DNA of 64,000 bases from Flabesymbios commensalis (GCA_964017125.1 OZ024902.1:50810470-50874469); one strand, 5' to 3'; shown: positions 23,936 to 36,700, counted from the first letter of the stretch. Notes: generated from the sequence alone by a model not told the origin. Numbers and translations are program-made.

Positions 23936-24984
23936 TCATTTTAGCTCACTCGGTCAAAGGTCAGATGAGCTTTTGTCATGGCGCGTTGTCTGTCGTCTGT
24001 CCGTCCACAATTTGCCAAAATCGCTATAGGGACTTCAATCAACATAGTGAACAGCCACAAACCAGGAGTGATCACAGAAGGATTGTCCCCGCAATTCAGG
24101 AATATGACACTTAGACAGGGATATATCCTAACCAATCTAATAAACGTGTCTGTCAAACTTTTCTCAACGGTTTCTATTATATTTTTTCCCGTAGATTTTA
24201 AATCTGCCAGATACCATTCGAGATTTCCAAAATTGCCGCCAAAAAAAAGTAAGCGGCTATCAATACAGTCCCGGCAATCCTAGAAATGTGTTGTTTAGCT
24301 CAAAATTTGGGTTTTGAGATCCCATAATGCAATTTCACGACAATATTATTTTTGGGGTCATTGGAAAGTCATAGGTCACATGACCATTGAAATACAATAT
24401 CCCACATATACGTTTTAGCGAAAAGTGCAGAACCTGACTTTTTAAGATAAAATGATGATTTGAATGCCTGATAATATATATTTAATTTCAGAGAGTTACA
24501 TCTCATACACAAGACTATATTTATTAATACAAAATGGCGGCCATAATTAAAAATGACCGCCAGCCGAAACTAAAATCAAGATATCTTAGCTTCTAGATAT
24601 CATATTTAAGCGATCATAGTGTCTAGATTAGGGATTTTTGGATCAAGGAATACAATGCCAGACATCAATATACTGCCAAATGATTTTTAGAGGTTTTTGA
24701 TGTTTTTTTGATCTCTATAGCTTGATATTTTGGCAAGATTGTGCTATATCATAGTTATAGTTTAATAATTTCCTCCCAGAATGAGGTTATCATCCGCACA
24801 CTGTTCTGAATTCACATGCTAATATAATATAATGTTGAACCATATAAATTACGTGTGTATGACAGCGATAAAAAAGGTAAATAAACATTTCATTTACATT
24901 AGAATACAGCACTGTTATTTTGTAGAGTATGTAAAACTACTACTCATGGGTTGAACATCAGCTCGTATCTCCGAGGATTTAGGC

Positions 24985-25135
24985 GCTATACACCTTTTTC
25001 AATAACAACACGCCACACGGTGAGCAACGCTGAACTGTTTTAATCAGATAACTGTTACACACTTTTCAATGACAACACGCCACACAATGAGTAACTCTGA
25101 ACTGTTTTAATCAGACAATTGTTCACTGCGCAAAC
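24985..25135. repeat. Short repeat family B inserted in the left arm
   Basis: Two tandem ~70-bp units share CACTTTTCAATGACAACACG, AGTGAGCAACGCTGAAC and TGTTTTAATCAGA. The same tandem pair occurs at about 60785-60915. It is missing from the right arm of the fold-back element. Confidence 0.7.
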
Positions 25136-25659
25136 TCGTGCAAACAGTCTATTGAAGTTACCGAATTGAATTGAATATTTTCTGGAAAACTGACACGGCG
25201 TGTTGTAAAAGTTTGGCCGCCTGAAATGATATCTACATATATTTGAGATCACAACCTAGGTGCTCAACCTTGCAAATCGACTGCTGGAAATTAGAAGGAA
25301 GCGAATAATGGCGGCCATTACCAAAAAACCTGAGTTTGTCAATATATTGGTCAATATTTAGGATGATTTGCTTTTAAAGTTGTCTAAACCAATATTTTCA
25401 GGGTCAAAGGTCAATATAAAATCAGTCCTGAAGTGATGTTATGTCTTGTAAATACACAGTACACATTTATGTTTTGAAACAAATGTTTCGCACTGGATAT
25501 TAATTATCACTTTTGATAAAAGAAGCCTCATGAGCATTCAATATCATAACAATGATGATGTTTATTGATTATAAACTTGATATAAAATAAGTATTATCCC
25601 TTACATATAATAATATAGCATTTAGTATTATAATCACTTCATAACATAGTCAGTCTAAG

Positions 25660-26180
25660 GGGTACTGGGATGATTGCTAGTAGTAGGCCCAGTACTTTTC
25701 GCACCCACCTGGGGAGGGTCATTAGGGATCTGTCCCGTCTGTTGCATGTTGCACCGCATGGTACAGACTCACTAGACTACAGTGATTATCCAAGGGGAAA
25801 TGCAGCCTACACGTGGCTGGCTGTAATATTGTGGTGGATTGCCAGCGGGGTAGCCTGTTTCCTCCACTCAATATTGGTGCTAATGCTGCGTCCCACCAGT
25901 GCAGGCACTGATGTTGACCATGCTAGAGCCTTAAACTACAGGCAATAGTGCTTGACATTAGGTTTCTCACCTGGGATGAATGGAGTTACCCTCAACTATT
26001 GTGACACTGAGGACTATCCGACCGGAGGGTATCGGAGCTGTGCTCAAGGCCTCGGTATTTCAGCATTAAATTGCATATCAGTCTTCGATCGTCTGGGCAT
26101 GTCTGAGGGTAAATCCTCCAGACATGCCCAGAACATAGGGCAGTAACCCACCATGCCCTATCCCCCATCCTCACGTCATT
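25660..26180. repeat. Dispersed repeat family A, copy 2
   Basis: Inverse of the 11000-11425 copy, sharing GAGTTACCCTC, GGACTATCCGACC, CATGCCCAGAAC and AACCCACCATGCCCTAT. Confidence 0.6.
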
Positions 26181-26399
26181 ATTTGTACATCGGTCATCAA
26201 TGGACATCAATGGACTGCACTGTTTTTATCCTACTAATAACATCACCTAAACGACCATTAGTACCGAGCGGCGATAAGCATGCCGGTATTCTACGACAAC
26301 TAGTAGTCAGCCTGAAGTTGCACACAACAAAATTGAATAACACTGAATATAATACTGTAAAAATAACCACTGTTTGCAGGGATTAGCTGTATATTAGAC

Positions 26400-27570
26400 A
26401 TGTCAGAGGATCATTGAATTTGGGTGTGGTTAACAAAAAATAATAATAATTAATTTTAGTGTATGAAAGATAATTTTGTTATTCAATTATCATGATCACT
26501 TTCAATTAAGGTCTCAATGTATTGCACACGGCTACCTTTGCGTAGATATCTCTGACAGTCACATTCTACATAGCAGGGGATTTTTCTTTTCTTTATCGAG
26601 CAGTTTTTGTTGCAACCCTTCTTGCAGCCACGTGAAATTGTGTGTCCCATATGTGGTGGCTGGGTTTGTAGATATACCTGGGATCAGTTTTCTGTTTTCT
26701 GTGAACAATGATGGAGGCATATTGCCACATGTACATTCATGATCACCAATAAAGTTATTAATGTTAATGTCTCCACCACTTACAATTTTTGTGTAATTTG
26801 CAGAAGAGTAGAAATGTCATCACTCTTGTCAGACGAATCCGTTTCGCTTATATACTATTTTGGTTTCTGGTTCTCAGTCTGGTCATTCACGGGTGACAAG
26901 AGCTTTCTATAATTATGATACTCGAAAAAATTACGACTATTTATCTTATAATTATGATACTCAAAGTAATGGCAGCTGTGGACACCATTTCTTTCACATC
27001 AAAACCAAAGCTCTGCTGAACATAGCAAAGGAACTAGCATGGAGCGATACAAGAGGTTTTCAAGAGTTTTTCCAACAAGACTCGCTTTCTTCCTTTCCAA
27101 TTTCAGACATGGTACCAGGAGGAACAAAATGATCCTTCCATTTGTTCATCTAAATTTTACTTAGGTGGTGGATAAAACAGACTGTACTAATTACGGTCAC
27201 ATAGATTGCATTGTATATTTGGTGATTGCTGCAGTTTTGCTGCTGCAATGGGTCATGCAAACTTTAGGGCACTGTCATTTATTCACATTATCAGAGGACG
27301 AGAAACCATCGGCTATCCATTCCTTACAAGCATGTATAAAGTTAGCTGAATGATATAACTACACTTGAATACTTTGTGAACTCATATTTAAAAAAGAGTG
27401 ACAAATTTGAAGGCTGTGATATAGATACGCTGAGATACAGCACGTTAAATAATATTACTAAGTCAACACTGCTGAAGTTGTTGCCACCCAATGAAAATGC
27501 TTTCAAACAGCATGCAGCCAAGCCATCCTCAAGTCTCAGGACTATGGAGGGGCTGTAGAAAATGGCTAGC
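26400..27570 (+). pseudogene. Decayed coding remnant, family uncertain
   Basis: Open pieces in changing plus-strand frames include KTKALLNIAKELAWSD, AAMGHANFRALSFIHIIRG and STLLKLLPPNENAFKQHA. The last resembles the LPP...A...H..RA motif of a repeat-borne gene family seen in marine invertebrates, but this is recalled resemblance only. Frame changes and stops show decay. It lies inside the loop of the fold-back element and could be the remains of its own gene or an older insertion. Confidence 0.3.
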
Positions 27571-29348
27571 TGATTCCTGTTCAATCTACATGTACAAACC
27601 CACCGTCGCCACCAGATTCATCGAATTTCATCTCTGTAAGAAAGGTTAATTTACAACAAGAACTGCTAGTGTGAGAAGAGGGAAATCCACGTATGATGTG
27701 ACTGACTATAGGGGATCCCCAATTAAATGCAGCTTTGCACAACATAACACATAATCCTTATAAGTAAATAACATAACTGCATCATATACTTTTTTAGTAT
27801 TATTTTAAGCACACCCACTTTCAATGATCTTCTAATCGATATAGCTGTGTGCATGTTGCTTCCTGCGAACAGTAGTTCCATCGACAGTATTATTTTCAGC
27901 GCTCTTAATTTTTGTTTCGTGTAACTTTAGGCTAATTATGTTTTGAAGTGATTATTGTAACAAATGATGTAACACTACAATGATTAATACTTATGTTAGT
28001 TTATAATCAATAAACTTACCATTGTTATCACATCAAATGTTTTCTTATTAAACGTGATTAATAATATCTAGCACAAAACAATAATTTCACACTATCAATG
28101 CATAGATTTGTGTACGATCTTGTTAAGAAGAGATACAATCACTTCAGGGTTGGCTTGACATTGATCCTTGACCCTAAAAACATAGGTTTAGACAACTTTA
28201 AAAGCAAGTGATCTCAAATATTGACCCAGATATTGACAAAATAAGTTTTTTTGGTAATGACCGCTATTATTGGCCTTCTGCCAATTTCCAGTAGTCGAGT
28301 TGCAAGGTTGTGCACCTAGGTTGTGATTCTAAATATATGTAGATATAATTTCAGGTGCCCAACCTTTTACAACACGTGTCAGACTGATCATTTTTCCTGA
28401 AAATATGATGGTAACCCCCTGGGTAGTAGTTTTACATACTCTACAACATAACAGTGCCGTATTATAATGTGACTGATATGTTTATTTACCTCTTTTATCG
28501 CTGTCATACACATGTAATGTATATGGTGTAACTTTATGTTATGTGAGCATGTGAATTCAGAACAGTGTGCGGATGATAGATTCATTTCGAGACGAACTCA
28601 TTCTAATATAACTATGACAAATATAACTATGCATTGGATCATACAATTTTTGACAAAATATCAAAAACCTCTAAAAAATCATTCGACAGTATAATGATGT
28701 TTGGTATTGTATTCCTTGTTCAAAAAAAAATTAATCTAGCCACTAAGATCGCCTAAATATGATATCTAAGATATATTGATTATGGAATCGGCTGGCGGCC
28801 ATTTTTAATTATGGTGGCTATCTTGTATTAATGAATATAGTCTTGTGTATGAGATGTAGCTCTCTGAAATTAAATGTATATTGTCAGGCATTCAAATCAT
28901 CATTTTATCCAAAAAAGGTAAAGTTGTGCTCTTTTTGCTAAAACGTAAATGTTGGATATTGTATTCCAATGGTCACATGACCTATGACCTTCCAATGACC
29001 CCAAAATTATTATTTTTGTCAAAATTGCATTAAGGGATCTCAAAACCCAAATTTAGAGCTAAACAACATATTTCTAGAATTGCCGGAACTGTATTGATAG
29101 CCGATTACTTTTTTGGCGGCTATTTTGAAAATATGCAAATTAGCTAATTATATATGTAAAATTTCGAATGGTATCTGGCAGATTTAAAATCTGCGGGAAA
29201 AAATACAATAGAAATCGTTGAGAAAAGTTCGACAGACACGCTTATTAGATTTGTTAGGATATATCCCTGTCTAACTCCTGTAGATCTGGTAATTTCCACG
29301 TGTTTAAATTTTTGCGAATTTCTGATTTTGGGACTTTTCACTTTAGTA

Positions 29349-29438
29349 AAAAAAATGAAATGAATCGGGCTTTAGGCTACCTTTGTGCACATATAGGCTA
29401 AATTGGGCCAGGAGAACCTCCTGAGGATGGTGAGATGA
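29349..29438 (-). mobile_element. SINE, 5'-truncated copy
   Basis: 90 bp of the SINE 3' end (on the minus strand ...GTGCACAAAGGTAGCC...GATTCATTTCAT) with a perfect 14-bp target-site duplication, TTTTCACTTTAGTA, at 29335-29348 and 29439-29452. Confidence 0.9.
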
Positions 29439-29454
29439 TTTTCACTTTAGTAGT

Positions 29455-30370
29455 GCTATTATAATAATAATTTTCGCGAGATTCTGGAATTCACGATTTT
29501 CTTCTCCTCCAGAAATTCGTGAAAATTAAAACCTCGCAAATATTACCAGATCTACATTATATTTGAATTCAAATCCACCCAAATCCGGGGCTAGTGTGAA
29601 CTTGTCCTATAGCCTAGACATCTACAAAGTTAAAACCAAAAACACCTATAGTTAAAAAGATGAGCTATATACGGCGCCATTGACACTTTTCTTTCTTTCA
29701 TTTTATTTTTTTATTTTAGTCTATTCCGGGGGGGGAGGTGGTGTCTATAACCCCCTGCATATCCCCAAAATGCGTTGTAGGCCCCTATTGTTGAGTTGAC
29801 CAATTAGGGCCTTGTTTTAACTATAGGCCTGTCATGGGCCACATTTATTTTGGTAAATCTGTAGAGCATGTTTTACGTCGATACCTCAACGATTCTGAAC
29901 CGATTTCTTTGAAATTTTGCACAGACCATATTTAAGTCAAATCATCCTAACACCGGTAAACATTTACTTAGAACATTCGACATGTAATAGAATGCCATAA
30001 TTAGCGTAATGGGTTGATAGAGGGACGTCATAATTTCAATTACTACTACATGTCAAATCGTCTAACTTTTGGAATAATGCATATAATTTTACGTATATAA
30101 AATTTCGGTTGATACTAAAGACGGAGTAATTAACAAATTAACGACAAACATGCGCTACTGGTTAGTTCTGTCCTAATGTATAGCATGGGATGGATGGAGT
30201 TAGCCCTGGATTGATTCGTTTCATCCGAGAGCGATGACGACCCCAAAGTCTGAAAAATGTTCACAACTTTTTAATGACTGTGAGGGAAATGAGCTGAGCA
30301 TGCGACATCGTAGCTAAAATGTTACTGATTAAAAAAAAACTATTTTCTTTAGATATGACCGTCCCACGAT
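29455..30370. other. No recognisable gene
   Basis: Low-complexity and generic intergenic sequence. No exon or clear element boundary seen. Confidence 0.4.
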
Positions 30371-30800
30371 TTTGTATGGAGTCAATCTGTGGCTGACACC
30401 TATTCCAGCCACCGCGGCTAGGATGGTGTTACCCTCTATTATGTTCCTATTGTTACTCTGGGGACTATCCGACCCGAAGATATCGCAGCTGTGTGAAAAG
30501 CTGAAGTGTTCCAGCATTACATTCATGATTGCATAGCAAAACCCAAGTTTACGACCGTCTGGGGGTGATTTCTCTATAGTCAGATTCACATTAAATTCAT
30601 CAACCAGGGTGGATGAATTTCGCGGATTCCTCAGTTTTACAAGGTAGTTTTACAAGGTAGTTAATAGAAGAAGTTAGACCCTTTGACATGTAATGAAATT
30701 ATGAGACGAAGCTAATGGGTTTATAGAGGACGATATATACAATATTTTTCAATGAAAATACTCTCAATAACCCACCATGCCCTATCACTCTACGCTCATA
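30370..30800. repeat. Dispersed repeat family A, copy 3
   Basis: Shares CTATTGTTACTCTGGGGACT, CCGACCCGAAGATA and AACCCACCATGCCCTATC with the other two copies. Split by unrelated sequence in the middle. Confidence 0.6.
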
Positions 30801-31066
30801 TCATCATCTGTATAACATTCATCTAAAATAAATTGATTAAATAATATTTTTCTTATTACCAGCGTGCATCATTACCACCCGGTATATTTACTTGTAAAGG
30901 TTGTGATATATGCCTATTTACCTACCACCACATACCACTTAGACTTTACATTCAACAGAGAATAATCCCATAGACCACATAAGATAAAATAATTGATATT
31001 TCTACATCTATATCACTCGTTTTAATATGGTATTTCGAATAAACGTACCTCCTATACCTGTCATAT

Positions 31067-33101
31067 TAGTCGAGACTCCATTTTTTAAACGAAGCCTAGA
31101 AAAAGGTACATGCGGACATCATTAGTGGAATATGGAGACATCCTCATTCTTATAGGAAATTTCACGTAGAATGCGGAAATCACTGTCTCCAAGCTAAAAT
31201 ATAGTTCGATCACTGTCAAATTAGCCATTTTTAAAATGGCCGTCAAAAAGTTGCTGTTAAAAAATAAAATCCTAATAGCCAGCCTAAAGATACATTCAAA
31301 CGCTATATTATTACTGATATATTAGTGCCGAATGTATTGCCGGCACAATTTGTACTTTGTTGCTCATATAAATTGTCCAAATTCAAGATGGTCAACAAAA
31401 TTGCTGACAAATCTTGTTTTTGATCATAACTTTCAAATCACGTAAACAGGCAAAGGTGATTTCATTAAACCAGTTGAGCATATGTGTGTTTAGTAAGGTT
31501 ATCTATCTAAGAGTATGGCAAATAAAATGGTAGTGGTTGAAAAGGTCACCAGAAGTCATTTAAAGTCAACATCTAAGGACATTTCAAAATATAAGGGTGA
31601 TTTAACTAAAAACTTTGACCAAGTTTGCGTCTGGTATCATTGGAAAGGTTATCTATCTTTTTTCGTCTGACAATGGACATTAAGATGCTGGCAGTGGTGG
31701 GATTGGACGCCAGAGGTTATTGAAGGTCACTAACCGAGGTCATTTAAAGAGATACATTCATTTAACACTAATTTCATAGATCTAAAAAAATATTGTTAGT
31801 TTTTTATATATTGGTAGAAGTTTACTTTTAGGTAATGTTTTAATTTTTTGCATCTTTTTTGTAATATACCGGAACAATCTCTAGCGTATTTAAAAACAAA
31901 AACAAAATATAAACAGATTATTTAATAAAATTTGGGAGTTGTTAGTGTTCAAATGTAATATCGAGTCCATATTTTGTGGCTGACGTGGATGATTCGCCGC
32001 CCCAGAGATTGTTGTTTGTGTATTCAAGCCAGGTTAGGGCACTTTTTTATAATAATTCGGCAAAAAAGGGGTGTTTGAGCAAAACAATGGCCTGAGGGAA
32101 AAACCCCTTAAACTACAGCTACTAATTGGTTCTCCTTCATTTGTGTAGCTTTTATCACATTTTAATCCATTTTACCCATTTTAGGGTACTTATTATAAAA
32201 ATTGGTCAAAATAACGGGCAATGGATCCACCAATGATGTGATTAAATAAACTGCTAAAAGCAATAATAAACAGTTTTGTAGATATTTTTGGTGAAACATA
32301 ATATTTAAAAATACTTACTACTTTTTTGAAAAAATATGGGTGGTTGAAAAAGGCCCTTGGCGAAGTCTTTTCGCTACAGTTGCTAGGTTATTCCCCTATA
32401 TTAGTACACCATTGTGCAGCTTTGTGCAAAATGTATAGCTTTAATCACATTTTGGGCTATTCTACTTGATTTATGGTTTTTTTTTATATTAATTTGTCGA
32501 AAAAAGGGGTGGAAATTTCTGTTGAAACATATATTTTTTTAAATAATAACTTAGATAAATGGAAAAAAAATAAAGGGGGTTGAAAATGCCCTGAACAAAG
32601 CTCATGTAGTACAGCTACAATGTGGCTCTGCTTCCAATATGGATAAATGTAGTTACTCTAGTCCAGCTCTGTAACAAAGTTGGTGTTTTTAACTCGATGA
32701 GAACGATTCTCCCAAAATATTATACAAATCCGCTGAACTAATACACAGGTTATGATAGAAAGACCATTTGGCAGCCATTTTGTCAGCCATTTTGAATTTT
32801 GACAATTTACATGAGTAGTAAAGCAAAAGTAATGCCAGCAATGATTTGTGCATCCATAGATTTGTAATATTAGAGGGTTTGAATGGAATTTTAGGCCGTT
32901 TATTAGGATTTTATTTTGTTACAATAACCTCTTGGCGGCCATTTTTAAAATCGTTAATTTGACTATGGGCGGACAATATTTCAGCTTGGAGACAGTGATT
33001 TCTGGAATCTATGCAAAATTTCCTATAAGAATGATGCTGTCTCCTAATTCTACTCTTGATGTCCGCATGGACTTCAGTTTACCAGAATGGAATCTCGACT
33101 A
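31067..33101. mobile_element. Non-autonomous fold-back DNA transposon, 2035 bp, ~240-bp TIRs
   Basis: It begins TAGTCGAGACTCCATT and ends with the complement AATGGAATCTCGACTA. Inverted similarity continues for about 240 bp (shared CATGCGGACATCA, CATTCTTATAGGAAATTT, ATCACTGTCTCCAAGCT). It is flanked by TAT (31064-31066 and 33102-33104). The other arm of the inverted duplication shows the uninterrupted site CTGTCATATCTACAAC, confirming the ends. The interior has ~300-bp tandem units (about 32040-32640) and no transposase. The 2-3-bp TA/TAT duplication leaves the superfamily open. Confidence 0.85.
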
Positions 33102-33261
33102 TATCTACAACTTAATGAGTTCATCAAATTTGATCAAACGTCACTAATTTTAAGCTTGGAAACCCACTGGGCATACAACTTTTTTGCGCCCATAAATGAA
33201 CGTCATTGACGTTAATCCAACGTCGTGTGCCCAATTGGAACTGACAAATAGTCACCCGTGC

Positions 33262-33435
33262 TTTCTAAACATAGGACCTTCTGAACAAATATTTCTGAAC
33301 ATAGGACCTTCTGAACATAGAACCTTCTGAATATAGAACCTTCTGAACATAGAACCTTCTGAACAAAGGACCTTCTGAACATAGAACCTTCTAAACATAG
33401 GACCTACTGAACATAGGACCTTCTGAACATAGAGC
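33262..33435 (-). repeat. Minisatellite, inverse orientation of the 23671 array
   Basis: About ten units of CATAGGACCTTCTGAA and variants, inside the left inverted arm. Confidence 0.9.
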
Positions 33436-34620
33436 TGTAACCAGATTTAAGTATCCAATATAAAATAAGATCTCAATATATGTGTCTGTCCGAATTATAG
33501 ATTGTATTGGGTATCAATGCATAAAATATCAATGGATAGTAATGTCATTCATGTCAATTAAAAATCACTGAAATATTGGTGTATGATATCCCATTTGTTT
33601 TGATACAAGTATTTGAGACCATTTGAGACACACGTATTTGATAATGTACATATGTATAAACTAGTCATCACCGGGCGTGGCTTCCAGCATTCGTGCATGC
33701 ACTATTACCAACATAAGATGCGCCCACACACGTTACCTAAGAGCATGTACATATGTATGTTAAAGACAAAATGTGACATCAACCAGCAAGATTTAAAAAA
33801 AGTTGACCTCCATTTTGTCAAATCTGAACATTTTTCACTCACTAGAAGTTGTGGATCGCGTCAGCGAGACACTACTTCAAGTGGGTGAAAATTCAAATTA
33901 AATAATTTGGCGGTTAAAGGGTTAAGTAAAGAATGATAGAACTAATCAACATTATGCTCATTATATGCAAGGCATATTTTCAGAGATCACCACGATGAAC
34001 GTGTGTATTGAAATGTTGAAACGGTGGAAATACATATTATATATGAAATATAAAGTTTAATATTGCTTCCATTGTATTACTTAATAAATTACCCTTCCCT
34101 TCTATAACCCAGAAAACATAGGTAAAGTCACCAAATTGTATGCTTTTATCAATAAACTCACAATTATCATATGTCACATATCTGCTTGACTAAAATACCT
34201 TATTTCCTGCAACCGTTAGTATGATTAGGTTGTGATAATAGATCACTCTTTCTTGCAACCGGTCGTGCATGTTTAAAATGTAACGTACTGCAAAAACCAC
34301 AGACCAATAGCACTGTATGTCTGTGGCAACAACAACCCAATGCATGGGATATGTTTTTGAAGAAATAAAGAAAGGAGAACACAAGGGTTTGTGTGGATGC
34401 TTTATTTGATGTAAGAAATTTGAATCATCAGATAACATTGACACCACATGTCTACCTAGTTTATTTAACAATAAAGCTAAACATAAACTGAGTAAAAAAA
34501 TCTCCATATTTATTGTGCAGCGATATAAGAGCGTCATGTGCTGGGGTAGATTTAGACCATAGGCCTATACGTCAATGATCTGGTGTGCGTGAAGTACTTG
34601 ATTAAAATAAATAGCGGTCG

Positions 34621-34866
34621 TTAAACCCTTACAGTGCGGAAATCGACTTCAGACGTCAGAATCTGACGTCTGTAGACGTCAGATTCTGACGTCTAAAGTC
34701 GATCCCCGCACTATAAGAATTAAAATCTTTATAATGGCCGTCGGCCCTTAACATAGGTATTCAAATGAAGCGGAAAGAGCTAACTAAGACAAATTTTTAA
34801 AAGTTTCTAATTGGAAAAACCGTTTGGTCTCCATGGTTTATAAAAAATCAGCGCTTTAAGGGTTCA
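34621..34866. mobile_element. piggyBac-like MITE with double TGACGT palindrome (copy 2)
   Basis: It starts TTAAACCCTTACAGTGCGG and ends GCGCTTTAAGGGTTCA, that is CCC..GGG ends next to TTAA-like sites. Inside (34651-34694) two 21-bp near-palindromes of type GACGTCAGAATCTGACGTC lie back to back as a perfect inverted repeat. Related to 1205-1442 and 44153-44340. Confidence 0.7.
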
Positions 34867-35079
34867 AGAACCATGTGTTGGAGTCATAATGTCGTAACAA
34901 CTGAATGACGAGTGGGGAATAGTAAGATTGCCCGTGGACCACTAATTCATAAAAATATAAAACAATAAATGTTCTATTTATTATTAGATACGGTTAATGT
35001 AGATATATCTTAGCTCGGATAATGATAAATTATAGCTGTGTGCCTTATTAAGTGCAGTATAAATCGCAAAAAACGTGAA

Positions 35080-35365
35080 CGCTAGCGCGATTAGGCACGC
35101 GACGACGGACGCGACGACAAGAGGGCTAGGCAAATCCATGCATGTACTCGCGTAACTGTAACACACACCAATGCGACGACCAACGCGACGTCCAACGTGA
35201 CATGTGAGGCGCGACGACCAGTGCGACGAGAATGTAACAGTTTTGGAAATGATTGCGTGAAAATAATCGCGATCGCGTACGTCGTCGCGCTGGTATGTTT
35301 TGGCAGTGAGCAAAATAGTGTGTTTGAGAAACCGGCGCGACGTCGCGCGAGCAATGCCTTGGGGT
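35080..35365. repeat. CpG-rich GCGACGAC repeats
   Basis: GCGACGAC, GCGACGAGA and GGCGCGACGTCGCGCGAGC recur in a block much richer in CpG than its surroundings. Open frames here follow the repeat. No gene is recognised. Confidence 0.5.
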
Positions 35366-35384
35366 GTTTTAAGCTTGAAATATT

Positions 35385-36700
35385 AAAATGACAGTATGGT
35401 GGCGCATCCGTCGTCCGAAGAAGCTTTATCTATTCCTGAATGACATATTGCTAGATTATTCATGCAAGTGTGGCGTTATCTTGAATAAATATATTATCTT
35501 TAAGTGCAGTATGATGGTCTAAATAATAAAATGTGGCCCATCTGCCAGCCAAAGAAGGTATATTGCTGAAAGACACATTGCCAGATCATATAAGTGTGGA
35601 ATTATCTTGAATAAATATATTATCATTAAGTGCAGGATGATGGTGTAAATAATAAAATGGTGGCCCATCCGTAGTCGGAAGAAGGTTGATCTATTGTCGT
35701 CTTGTTAACCCTTTCAAGCCTGGGTTTACCATTCTCATCTTTATCCACTACAAGCCGCGAATTGCTGCCGCAATTCTCGACTTGTAGTTGATAAAGATGA
35801 CTTGAAGTAAATGAAAAAACTGCTATGTATTGGTAAAATAAAAAAAACTTTAAAAAAATTGCTATGTATTGGTAAACCATTTTCATGGAAATTTTCGTTC
35901 TAAAACCCTTAGTTGTAGGAAAATTAAGTCTGTTTTCAGGAATGTAAAGTGATGTTTCAATGCATCGTGAGGGTTGAAAAAGTTAATTGACCCTGGCTAT
36001 GAGATGGTTTACCGCATCTACGTCACCTCGTGAGGACAACTTATTTTCGGATACTTGTGGCCGGAGTTCCCGATGACGCATAGGGATTGCCCTGTCTTAT
36101 ACAAAGACGTCTTTATATTTTACTCACTGTAGTATTTGTAATCTGTGTTTGTGTTTATATTCTCAGGTTAAAATGTGAGTTTTAGCGGATGAGTCACTAT
36201 TTCATTTTAACACCTAAAAATCTGTCTTGTTATATTATTTTGATAACTGATCTTGTTTTATGACTTATATTTGTGATAATGTTATAATCTTTAATTAACT
36301 GAATTATGTCATGCGAGCGACGTGTGTTTCCATTATAACTTCTTGATCAAGTCATTTTCCTATCATAAATTCGGTATGTCATATTATAAGTAAGTAAACT
36401 TTCTGTCTGTGTAAATACGTAATTTTAAGTGTCTTATTTATTAATAGTTCATATTTTACTAGTGCAACAAACACATGGATCTTTCTAGAATCACTGGATT
36501 CTCCCCAAATACCGGATGCGTTTTTGGAGGGAAGAACAGTGATTGGCTGCTGACGGTTTGTGCCTAACACGAACCGCTCAGATTAACAGTCTCTACCATG
36601 TGTTGAGTTGAACCCCGAACGTTACTATTCCTGAATGACATATTGCTAGATTATTCATATAAGTGTGGAATTATCTTGATTAAATATATTGAGATTATAT
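35385..36700. repeat. ~125-bp repeat copies (35385-35510, 35520-35645, 36620-36700)
   Basis: Copies share CTGAATGACATATTGCTAGA, GTGTGG(A/C)(A/G)TTATCTTGA and AAATATATTATC. The MITE 35709-35982 and about 0.6 kb of featureless DNA separate the second and third copies. Confidence 0.7.
35709..35982. mobile_element. piggyBac-like MITE with 30-bp internal hairpin (copy 1)
   Basis: TTAA lies at 35705-35708 and 35983-35986. The left end is CCCTTTCAAGCC. The internal stem CATCTTTATCCACTACAAG...CTTGTAGTTGATAAAGATG encloses GCGAATTGC/GCAATTC. A second copy is at 63048-63260. Confidence 0.75.

Larger units (their letters stand above)
24110..29273. mobile_element. Fold-back element, ~5.2 kb, with >1-kb inverted arms
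   Basis: The left arm (about 24110-25500) and right arm (about 28100-29273) are inverted copies. Shared words include TTAGACAGGGATATATCCTA, AAATCTGCCAGATACCATTC, TTTGGGTTTTGAGATCCC, CATCCGCACACTGTTCTGAA and CACAACCTAGGTGC. Divergence is clearly visible throughout, so the structure is old. The loop (25500-28100) carries a family-A repeat and decayed coding DNA. The left arm has a ~170-bp insertion. Confidence 0.75.
30971..34298 (+). repeat. Left arm of a large inverted duplication
   Basis: The inverse of this arm is found at 41445-42627. Identity is very high. The left arm has two extra pieces: the 2-kb fold-back transposon 31067-33101 and 119 bp at 33865-33983 flanked by CAG microhomology. 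The arm includes the GAAGGTCCTATGTTCA minisatellite. The inner end of the right arm is hidden by the N gap, so the true arm may be longer. Confidence 0.9.

Noticed and set aside
23586-24114. Three overlapping frames with FRRSYVQKV-like repeats
   Set aside because: Artefact of the 17-bp minisatellite, open in several phases at once.
24110-29273. Polinton-type element because of long inverted ends
   Set aside because: No DNA polymerase B, integrase, packaging ATPase or capsid sequence recognised, and the loop is too short.
33613-33888. 91-codon frame repeated in both inverted arms (also 41745-42011)
   Set aside because: Its conservation is explained by the arm duplication. It resembles no known protein and has no splice or codon-use support.
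34190-34537. 115-codon minus-strand frame with a hydrophobic start
   Set aside because: Overlaps the inverted arm end and lacks family resemblance. A secreted protein could not be supported.
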